A DNA stretch of 64,000 bases from NCBI GenBank assembly GCA_030156255.1, contig JASGMV010000014.1, forward strand, positions 1 through 64,000, in the 5' to 3' direction. Made by a program: the position numbers and the translations under genes. Of this stretch, positions 57,657 through 64,000 are shown one piece after another. Each line of letters begins with the position of its first letter. Positions within the stretch are counted from its first letter, which is position 1. The notes beneath the pieces were generated by a model, which was not told where the DNA came from, ran no database searches, and was given only the letters and a program-made list of their open reading frames with translations. The DNA comes from Desulfovibrionales bacterium. GTDB taxonomy: Bacteria; Desulfobacterota; Desulfovibrionia; Desulfovibrionales; Desulfovibrionaceae.

Positions 57657-58661
57657 ATGAATGCATTTTACTCACTCATCTTCGTTTTTGCCCTCGTGCT
57701 GATCGCCTTGTTCGGCGTCGGGGCGGCGCACCTGAGCTATTTCTTTGGTGTCATCCTTCCCCTGGCGGCCGTCATCGTGTTCATCGTGGGCATCGTCCTC
57801 AAAGTGCTGGGATGGGGTAAAAGCGCCGTGCCGTTCCGGATTCCAACCACCGGCGGCCAGCAACAGTCCTTGGACTGGATCAAGCAGAACAAGTGGGACA
57901 ATCCCTCGACAGCCTCGCAGACCTTTATACGGATGGTTTTCGAGGTATTGTTTTTCCGCTCCCTTTTCCGGAACACATCGGTAAGCCTCCGCAACGAGGA
58001 TGGCGTTCCGGTGGTCGCGTACTCCTCGGCCAAATGGCTGTGGCTCTTCGCCCTGATGTTCCACTACAGCTTTTTGATCATTGTTCTGCGCCACCTTCGT
58101 TTGTTCATGGACCCCGTTCCGTTCTTTGTGCCCGTTCTGGACTTCATGGACGGAATCCTGCAGATCGGGGCGCCCCGGCTGTACATGTCGGACCTTCTCA
58201 TCGTCGTCGGCCTGTCCTTCCTGCTCTTGCGACGCCTGGTGGTTCCGATTTTTCGCTACATCTCCAACGCGGCGGACTACTTTCCGCTGCTGCTCATCCT
58301 GGGTATCGCACTGTCGGGCATTTACATGCGGTATTTCGGCAAGGTGGACGTTATCGCCATCAAGGAGCTCACCATGGGGCTGGTCACCTTGAGCCCCAAG
58401 GTCCCCGCCGGCATTGACGCTTCCTTCTATGTGCACATCGCTCTGGTTTCGACGCTGCTGATCTATTTCCCCTTCAGCAAGCTGATGCACATGGGCGGCG
58501 TGTTCCTCTCTCCGACCCGGAACATGCCCAACAATACCCGGATCGTCCATCACGAGAATCCCTGGAATCCCGACGTCAAGCCTCACTCCTACGAGGCCTA
58601 TGAAGACGACTTCCGCGAGCACATGATCGAAGCAGGACTGCCCGTGGAGAAGCAGGCTTAA
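57657..58661 (+). CDS. dsrM: DsrM, cytochrome b-type membrane subunit
   Basis: 334 residues, NarI-like membrane cytochrome b with six or so transmembrane helices. Histidines in LFALMFHYSFLIIVLRHLRL and LVSTLLIYFPFSKLMHMGG are the probable haem b ligands. It oxidises menaquinol and passes electrons to DsrK. GAGGTG and start ATG are well spaced. It is the first gene of the dsrMKJOP operon, the membrane complex of dissimilatory sulfite reduction. Confidence 0.94.
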   Translation: MNAFYSLIFVFALVLIALFGVGAAHLSYFFGVILPLAAVIVFIVGIVLKVLGWGKSAVPFRIPTTGGQQQSLDWIKQNKWDNPSTASQTFIRMVFEVLFFRSLFRNTSVSLRNEDGVPVVAYSSAKWLWLFALMFHYSFLIIVLRHLRLFMDPVPFFVPVLDFMDGILQIGAPRLYMSDLLIVVGLSFLLLRRLVVPIFRYISNAADYFPLLLILGIALSGIYMRYFGKVDVIAIKELTMGLVTLSPKVPAGIDASFYVHIALVSTLLIYFPFSKLMHMGGVFLSPTRNMPNNTRIVHHENPWNPDVKPHSYEAYEDDFREHMIEAGLPVEKQA

Positions 58662-58720
58662 CGGCGCCGCGATGACGCCATATCCGTTCGCTGATAACCC
58701 GAACGTTGAGAGGGGACGCA

Positions 58721-60331
58721 ATGGCTGACTTCAAGACAAAACCCGATGAACTCTACAAGAGCATCGACCACACGCCTCCCAAGGCCGGCTGGATGGACGT
58801 TCCGGCGCAATTCCGGCCGGGCAACTGGTGTTACCCGGCCAAGCCCGAGGTGCTGGACTATATAGGCTTCCCCAACGGCCGGAAGTGGAGTCCCGCGGAC
58901 GAAGATTGGAAGCTGCCTGAAAACTGGAAGGACATCATTCACCAGGGCTTCCGGGAGCGCCTGGAGAAGTTTCGCAGCCTTAAGATTTTTATGGACGTCT
59001 GTGTGCGTTGCGGCGCTTGCGCGGACAAGTGCCATTACTTCATCGGCTCGGGCGATCCCAAGAACATGCCCGTGCTGCGGGCCGAACTGCTGCGGTCGGT
59101 CTACCGCAAGGACTTCACCACGGCCGGCAAGATTCTGGGCAAGCTGAACGGCGCGCGGGTCCTGGAGGAGGACGTCCTCAAGGAGTGGTTCCTCTACTTC
59201 TATCAGTGTACGGAGTGTCGGCGCTGCTCCCTGTTCTGCCCCTACGGCATCGACACCGCGGAAATCACCATGATGGCCCGTGAACTGCTGAACCTGGTGG
59301 GCTGCAACATCAACTGGATTCAGGAGCCGGTGGCCAACTGCCAACGCACCGGCAACCACCTTGGAATTCAGCCGCACGCCTTCAAGGACATTGTCGATTT
59401 CATGGTGGACGACATCGAGGAGGTCACGGGCAAGCGCATTCACGTGCCCATGAACGAAAAAGGGCACGAGATTCTTTTCATCACCCCCTCGGGCGACGTC
59501 TTCGCGGATCCCGGCATCTACACCTTCATGGGCTACCTGATGCTCTTCGACGCCATCGGCCTGGACTACACCATGTCCACCTACGCCTCCGAAGGCGGCA
59601 ACTTCGGTCTGTTCACCGACAACGTCGTGGCCAAGAAGCTCAACGCCAAGATGTACGCAGAAGCCAAGCGCCTGGGCGTCAAGTGGATTCTCGGCGGAGA
59701 GTGCGGCCACATGTGGCGGGTGATCAACCAGTACATGGACACCTTCAACGGGCCGCCGGATTTCCTGCAAATGCCCAAGAGCCCCATCACCGGCACGGTG
59801 TTCAAAAACGCCGCATCCACCAAGATGGTGCACATCACCGAATTCACCGCGGATTTGATCAAACACCGCAAGCTGAAACTCGATCCTTCGCGCAACGACC
59901 ATTTTACGGTCACCTTCCACGACTCCTGCAACCCGGCGCGCGGCATGGGCCTGCTTGAAGAGCCCCGCTACGTGATCAAAAACGTTTGCAACAACTTCTA
60001 TGAGATGCCGGCCCAGACCATCCGCGAGCAAACCTTCTGCTGCGCCGGCGGCGCCGGACTGGGTACGGACGAGTTCATGGACATGCGCATGCGCGGCGGG
60101 CTGCCTCGGGGCAACGCCCTGCGCTACGTTCGGGACAAGTACGGGGTGAACCGCATGGCCTGCATCTGCGCTATCGACCGGGCCACCCTCGTCCCCCTGG
60201 CCGACTACTGGGCCAACGGTGTGGACATTTCAGGCATCCACGAGTTGGTCGGCAACGCGCTCATCCTTGACGGAGAGAAAGAGCGCGAGGTCGACCTGCG
60301 ACAGGAACCCTTGCCGGGGAAGGAGGGTTAG
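58721..60331 (+). CDS. dsrK: DsrK, iron-sulfur catalytic subunit (HdrD-like)
   Basis: 536 residues, cytoplasmic, homologous to the HdrD subunit of heterodisulfide reductase. It has two 4Fe-4S motifs, CVRCGACADKC (94-104) and CTECRRCSLFCPYG (166-176), and later CCG-type elements, HDSCNPARGMGL and FCCAGGAGLGTDE, that hold the special noncubane cluster. It likely reduces the trisulfide form of DsrC with electrons from the membrane. ATG at 58721 follows GAGGGG; 58706 is an alternative. Confidence 0.95.
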   Translation: MADFKTKPDELYKSIDHTPPKAGWMDVPAQFRPGNWCYPAKPEVLDYIGFPNGRKWSPADEDWKLPENWKDIIHQGFRERLEKFRSLKIFMDVCVRCGACADKCHYFIGSGDPKNMPVLRAELLRSVYRKDFTTAGKILGKLNGARVLEEDVLKEWFLYFYQCTECRRCSLFCPYGIDTAEITMMARELLNLVGCNINWIQEPVANCQRTGNHLGIQPHAFKDIVDFMVDDIEEVTGKRIHVPMNEKGHEILFITPSGDVFADPGIYTFMGYLMLFDAIGLDYTMSTYASEGGNFGLFTDNVVAKKLNAKMYAEAKRLGVKWILGGECGHMWRVINQYMDTFNGPPDFLQMPKSPITGTVFKNAASTKMVHITEFTADLIKHRKLKLDPSRNDHFTVTFHDSCNPARGMGLLEEPRYVIKNVCNNFYEMPAQTIREQTFCCAGGAGLGTDEFMDMRMRGGLPRGNALRYVRDKYGVNRMACICAIDRATLVPLADYWANGVDISGIHELVGNALILDGEKEREVDLRQEPLPGKEG

Positions 60332-60334
60332 CCC

Positions 60335-60727
60335 ATGCAGTACGGTGGAAAAATCGTCATCGGACTGGTCATCTTCGTGGGCCTGCTGTTGCTGCCCACG
60401 GTTTACGATCTGGGCGCCGGAAGCGCCGGCTACAAGCAGCCCAAGCTCCAGATGCCCGCCCCTCCCAACGACAAGAATTGCGTTGAGGACACGGAGTGGA
60501 TGCGCAAGAACCACATGCAGCTCCTCAACGACTGGCGCGACTGGGTCGTGCGCGACGGCAAGACCGTTTACGTGAACAGCCACGGCGAGGAGTTCGAGAT
60601 CAGTCTGCAGAACACGTGCATGAAGTGCCACAACGACAAGGAGCAGTTCTGCGACAAGTGCCACGAAACCGCCGAGGTCACTCCGTATTGCTGGGATTGC
60701 CATCTGGCGCCAAAGGGGGCGAAATAA
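60335..60727 (+). CDS. dsrJ: DsrJ, periplasmic triheme cytochrome c
   Basis: 130 residues. An uncleaved N-terminal membrane anchor (IVIGLVIFVGLLLLPTVYDL) is followed by three CxxCH haem motifs: CMKCH (95-99), CDKCH (106-110) and CWDCH (119-123). Cys49 in KNCVED corresponds by position to the cysteine known as an unusual haem ligand in DsrJ of Allochromatium. It exchanges electrons on the periplasmic side of the complex. GGAGGG precedes the ATG. Its stop shares one base with the dsrO start (TAATG). Confidence 0.95.
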   Translation: MQYGGKIVIGLVIFVGLLLLPTVYDLGAGSAGYKQPKLQMPAPPNDKNCVEDTEWMRKNHMQLLNDWRDWVVRDGKTVYVNSHGEEFEISLQNTCMKCHNDKEQFCDKCHETAEVTPYCWDCHLAPKGAK

Positions 60728-61503
60728 TGAACAAGAGCAGAAGAAACTTCCTGAAATTAGCCGGCGGCGCCGCTGCGGGGCTTTGCTTCGGCTCGGCGGG
60801 GGTGGCTCTGGCCTCAGAAGGGGCCCACCGCGGTCCCTATGTGGAGGAGAGCCCCAAGGCCTTCACCGCCAAACGGTGGGCCATGGTCGTCGACACCCGC
60901 AAGCTGAAGACCGCGGAAGACATCCAGCCCCTGGTGGACGCCTGCCACTCCGTCCACAACGTCCCGGATATTCCCACCAAGCAGGATATCAAGTGGATAT
61001 GGAGCGACACCTACGAGCACGGCTTCCCCACCACGGAGAACAACCACCTCTCGGAAGACGTGGAGCATCGCGCATTCGCGCTGCTGTGCAACCACTGCGA
61101 GAATCCGCCGTGCGTTCGGGTCTGCCCCACCCAGGCCACGTTCCAACGGCCCGACGGCATCGTCATGATGGACTTCCACCGCTGCATCGGTTGCCGCTAC
61201 TGCATGGCCGGCTGTCCCTTCGGCGCCAGAAGCTTCAACTTCCAGGACCCGCGCCCGTTCATCAAGAAGGAGAACCCGGAATTCCCCACCCGCATGCGCG
61301 GCGTGGTCGAGAAGTGTACGTTCTGCTCCGAGCGGCTGGACAATGGACAGATGCCCGCCTGCGTCGAGGCGTCCAAAGGCGCCGTGCTCTTCGGGGACCT
61401 GACGGACAAGGATTCCGAGGTGCGCAAAGCGCTGCGCGAAAACTTCACCATCCGCCGGAAGCCGAGCCTTGGCACCGAGCCCGGCGTGTACTACATCATC
61501 TAG
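60727..61503 (+). CDS. dsrO: DsrO, periplasmic iron-sulfur protein (Tat-exported)
   Basis: 258 residues. A Tat signal is visible (SRRNFLKLAGGAAAG). The mature part has 4Fe-4S motifs of the DMSO reductase-type electron-transfer subunit: CNHCENPPCVRVCPT, CIGCRYCMAGCPFG and CTFCSERLDNGQMPACVEAS. It carries electrons between DsrP and DsrJ. An open frame from 60496 precedes it in dsrJ, but the ATG at 60727 starts with MNKSRRNFLK. Confidence 0.94.
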   Translation: MNKSRRNFLKLAGGAAAGLCFGSAGVALASEGAHRGPYVEESPKAFTAKRWAMVVDTRKLKTAEDIQPLVDACHSVHNVPDIPTKQDIKWIWSDTYEHGFPTTENNHLSEDVEHRAFALLCNHCENPPCVRVCPTQATFQRPDGIVMMDFHRCIGCRYCMAGCPFGARSFNFQDPRPFIKKENPEFPTRMRGVVEKCTFCSERLDNGQMPACVEASKGAVLFGDLTDKDSEVRKALRENFTIRRKPSLGTEPGVYYII

Positions 61504-61512
61504 GGGGCGGAT

Positions 61513-62682
61513 ATGCTTGAGAAAGCACTGCAAGGCAATTCCCGTTACTGGGGCTGGCTGGGCTTTCTGGTCCTGGTCATCGCCGTGTGCGGCGGCTTCT
61601 GGACCTTCCAGCTCCAGAAAGGTTTGACCATCACCGGCATGTCCCGCGACGTATCCTGGGGCTTCTACATCGCCCAGTTGACGTATCTGGTCGGCGTGGC
61701 CGCTTCCGGCGTTATGGTCGTGCTGCCCTACTACTTCCACCATTATCAAAAATTCAAGAAGATGGTCATTTTGGGCGAGTTCATGGCTATCGGGGCCGTG
61801 CTTATGTGCATGCTTTTTGTCGTGGTCGACCTCGGCCAGCCGCAACGCATGATCAACATCATCCTGCACCCCACGCCCAACTCCATTCTGTTCTGGGACA
61901 TGCTCGTGCTCAACGGCTATCTGTTCCTGAATCTGCTTGTGGGATGGGTCACGCTGCAGTCCGAGCGCATGCACGTGCATCCTCCCAAATGGATCTATTT
62001 CTTCGTGTACCTGTCCATTATCTGGGCGTTCTCCATTCACACGGTGACGGCCTTCCTGTACCAGGGGCTTCCGGGCCGCCACTATTTTCTCACCGCGATC
62101 ATGGCCGCCCGCTTCCTGTCCAGCGCCTTCTGCGCCGGACCGGCCATCTTGTTGTTGATCGCCTTTGCTCTCAAGCGGGTTGCCGGGTTTGATCCCGGCC
62201 GTGAGGCTATCCGCTCTCTGGCCAAGATCATCACCTACGCCATGTGTGTGAACGTCTTCTTCTTCCTGTTGGAGGTCTTCACTGCCTTCTACTCCAACAT
62301 TCCGGGCCACATGGCGCCTCTCAAGTATCTGTTTGTCGGGATGCAGGGCAAAACGAACATGGTCCCCTGGATGTGGACGTTTGCGGTGTTGGCCATTTTG
62401 TCCATAATTTTACTTGTTCCGCCCAAGCTGCGGGACAACCCCAAGCTGCTGCCCTGGTCGTTGGCGATATTGATTCTCGCCACCTGGATCGATAAGGGGC
62501 TTGGCCTGCTGATCGGCGGTTTCTCCGTGACGCCTTTTGAGACGATTACGGAATATGTTCCGACGTTCCCGGAGTTGATGATCTCTTTGGGCGTCTACGC
62601 CACAGGAGCCCTCGTGATTACGATCCTGTTCAAGGTCGCCGTGGGCATTCGCAGGGAGAACTTGGATCTCAAAGCCGAGTAG
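61513..62682 (+). CDS. dsrP: DsrP, NrfD-like integral membrane quinone subunit
   Basis: 389 residues, about ten transmembrane helices, of the NrfD/PsrC group: GMSRDVSWGFYIAQLTYLVG, HPTPNSILFWDMLVLNGYLF and PGRHYFLTAIMAARFLSSAF. It exchanges electrons with menaquinone and DsrO. It closes the operon, nine bases after dsrO, and is followed by a strong terminator. Confidence 0.94.
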   Translation: MLEKALQGNSRYWGWLGFLVLVIAVCGGFWTFQLQKGLTITGMSRDVSWGFYIAQLTYLVGVAASGVMVVLPYYFHHYQKFKKMVILGEFMAIGAVLMCMLFVVVDLGQPQRMINIILHPTPNSILFWDMLVLNGYLFLNLLVGWVTLQSERMHVHPPKWIYFFVYLSIIWAFSIHTVTAFLYQGLPGRHYFLTAIMAARFLSSAFCAGPAILLLIAFALKRVAGFDPGREAIRSLAKIITYAMCVNVFFFLLEVFTAFYSNIPGHMAPLKYLFVGMQGKTNMVPWMWTFAVLAILSIILLVPPKLRDNPKLLPWSLAILILATWIDKGLGLLIGGFSVTPFETITEYVPTFPELMISLGVYATGALVITILFKVAVGIRRENLDLKAE

Positions 62683-62707
62683 ACAGGTTTTGCGACAAGG
62701 AAAAAAA

Positions 62708-62738
62708 GCCCGCTCCCTTGATGGGAGCGGGCTTTTTT
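62708..62738 (+). terminator. Intrinsic terminator of the dsr operon (bidirectional)
   Basis: GCCCGCTCCC at 62708-62717 pairs with GGGAGCGGGC at 62723-62732; an A-run precedes and TTTTTT follows, so it works in both directions and also serves the convergent trmI gene. Confidence 0.93.
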
Positions 62739-62755
62739 CGTGCATGCGGAGAATG

Positions 62756-63655
62756 TCAGGCTTCGCCGCTCGGCGGGGTTTCCGGGGCGTCCCACCCGTT
62801 TTCGGGAGCGTCTTGTGCGCTCTCGAGCGGTTCTCCAAGCGGTTCCGTGGGGGCGTTTTCGCCGTCAGCGTCCTCGGCGAGGTCTTCCCGCTCCGCCTCC
62901 AAACACCGTGCGAAGACCAAAAAACCGGTGTGCGCCACCATCCTGTCCTCCGGGCGCAGGCGGTCGGCCACGGGCTTGTAGCGCCGCACCAGAATCTCCA
63001 CCACCTCGACGTCGCAGAACGGCCCCTGCTCCAACCCGCGCAGCAGGTCGCTGACCTGGTTGGTCGTGGGCAGCAGATAACCGGTCATGGCGCCCGGGAT
63101 CACGGCGGCCGGGATGTGCTCCAACACCTCCCAGGGCGTGCGCACGTCCAGGAACAGGGCGTCCGCGCCCGTGTGGACAAAGCCGTCCCGCACGTCGCGC
63201 AGCGTCTGCTCCACGCGGCCTTCAAGCCCCACCCGGGCCAGGTTCTTGCCCGCCAGGGTGAAGAACTCCTCCCGGCGCTCATAGGTGTACACCTTGCCGG
63301 TTTCGCCGACGTAGCAGGCCAGGGCCACGGTGAGGCCGCCGGACCCGCTGCCCGCCTCGATGACCCTGCAGCCGGGCGCAATGCCCATTTTGAGCAGGAG
63401 GTACCCGATTTCCTTGGGATACATGATCTGGGTGTGGCGCTTGACGCCTTTGATCAAATCATGGACCGTCGGCTTCAGGACTTGATAGGGCTTGCCGAGA
63501 TGGGTGCGCACCGTGCGTCCGAACCCGGCCTCGGCTACTTGCGCCATCAAGAGTTTTCCGTCATGGGTGTGCAGTTCGCCAGCGGGATCGAAACGCCGGA
63601 GGTAGCGCTTGCCGCGGGGGCTGACCAACAGCACCATCGAGTCCTTCGGGATCAT
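62756..63655 (-). CDS. trmI: tRNA (adenine-N1-)-methyltransferase, TrmI family
   Basis: Methylates adenosine 58 in the T-loop of tRNAs. 299 residues. The N-terminal small beta-domain (MVLLVSPRGKRYLRRFDPAG) precedes the SAM-binding domain with CRVIEAGSGSGGLTVALACY, VYTYERREEFFTLAGKN and DALFLDVRTPWEVLEH, and TNQVSDLLRGLEQGPFCDVE. A Pro/Glu-rich tail of about 45 residues is longer than usual. GGAG lies seven bases before the ATG at 63655. It is divergent from the radical SAM gene. Confidence 0.93.
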   Translation of the reverse strand: MIPKDSMVLLVSPRGKRYLRRFDPAGELHTHDGKLLMAQVAEAGFGRTVRTHLGKPYQVLKPTVHDLIKGVKRHTQIMYPKEIGYLLLKMGIAPGCRVIEAGSGSGGLTVALACYVGETGKVYTYERREEFFTLAGKNLARVGLEGRVEQTLRDVRDGFVHTGADALFLDVRTPWEVLEHIPAAVIPGAMTGYLLPTTNQVSDLLRGLEQGPFCDVEVVEILVRRYKPVADRLRPEDRMVAHTGFLVFARCLEAEREDLAEDADGENAPTEPLGEPLESAQDAPENGWDAPETPPSGEA

Positions 63656-63727
63656 GGCGATCTCCAGGTTGAGAGTGATCCCCGGGGGTATGTTGGCTGG
63701 CGAGGGAAGTCAAGCAGGAGTCGCAAA

Positions 63728-64000
63728 ATGGAAATGAGATATGTTTTCGGGCCGGTCATGTCCGGCCGTTTGGGGCGCTCCCTGGGGATCGACCCTCTGG
63801 GCCGCGCCATCTGTTCGCAGGATTGCCTGTATTGCGAAGCGGGAGCCACCCGCGTCCATACCGTCGAGCGGAAGGTCTACGCTCCGAAGGAAGCCATTCT
63901 GGCCGAATTGAAAGCCTGGGCCAAAGCCCCGCATCCTCCGCTGGACTACGCCACCCTGGGCGGCCTTGGCGAGCCGACCTTGAGCAGCGATATGGGAGTG
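63728..64000 (+). CDS. Radical SAM protein, truncated by the window edge
   Basis: The first 91 codons are seen; the rest lies beyond 64000. The SAM-cluster motif CSQDCLYCEAGA and the lead segment FGPVMSGRLGRSLGIDPLG match the COG0731-type radical SAM family; LGGLGEPTLSSD is the usual GxxGEPT motif. AGGAG is well placed before the ATG at 63728. Function and full length cannot be judged. Confidence 0.85.
   Translation, partial: MEMRYVFGPVMSGRLGRSLGIDPLGRAICSQDCLYCEAGATRVHTVERKVYAPKEAILAELKAWAKAPHPPLDYATLGGLGEPTLSSDMGV

Overview
The window looks like a chromosomal segment of a high-GC sulfate-reducing deltaproteobacterium of the Desulfovibrionales type. The main reasons are a complete dsrMKJOP operon (57.6-62.7 kb), a replication block in the order dnaA-dnaN-gyrB-gyrA (14.7-22.3 kb), a DUF39 protein of the kind used for homocysteine synthesis in sulfate reducers, and a four-subunit 2-oxoacid:ferredoxin oxidoreductase. 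No phage, insertion sequence, CRISPR array, tRNA or rRNA gene was seen. Genus or species cannot be fixed from the sequence alone.

Layout. 0-2.6 kb (minus): VorB-type oxoacid:ferredoxin oxidoreductase. 2.7-9.5 kb: queA, a coiled-coil DNA-binding protein with a possible leaderless transcript, a lipoprotein, coaBC overlapping an unknown ORF, ilvD and a small c-type cytochrome. 9.5-13.2 kb: HD-GYP protein, HAD phosphatase, geranylgeranyl-reductase-like flavoprotein, DksA-type regulator. 13.4-23.6 kb: DUF39, the replication/topology block, a TPR lipoprotein and a Fur regulator. 23.8-43.1 kb (almost all minus) is a signalling island: phoB-phoR, an 8-gene Wsp-like chemosensory operon, an orphan helix-turn-helix (HTH)/CII-like protein and a large BarA-like hybrid kinase. 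43.3-53.5 kb: dapF, an EamA exporter, a TPR protein, PiT phosphate transporter, a free-standing Nif11-like peptide, pyruvate kinase, TatD, a glycosyltransferase and NhaB. 53.6-57 kb: a frameshifted beta-propeller surface protein, sfsA and a VOC protein. 57.1-62.7 kb: an RsbRD_N protein followed by dsrMKJOP. The end holds trmI and the start of a radical SAM gene cut by the window edge.

How genes work together. The most interesting unit is the Wsp-like operon (38.3 to 26.0 kb, minus strand): WspA receptor, WspB CheW, WspC methyltransferase with TPRs, WspD CheW, WspE hybrid CheA with three HPt domains, and WspF methylesterase. Where Pseudomonas has the diguanylate cyclase WspR, this operon has a receiver-PP2C (SpoIIE/RsbU-type) phosphatase. 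It is followed by a second receptor that carries a c-type haem motif in a DUF3365-like sensor domain. This predicts a chemosensory array that controls a phosphatase/partner switch instead of c-di-GMP synthesis. DsrMKJOP is the membrane complex linking the quinone pool and periplasmic electrons to dissimilatory sulfite reduction; dsrAB and dsrC are not in the window.

A dispersed intergenic repeat of about 60-110 bases, with a conserved core ending in GAACGGCCTG and a T-rich stretch, occurs at least three times (near 7.3, 33.5 and 39.1 kb). All functional calls rest on motifs and domain order read by eye; no database search was possible.
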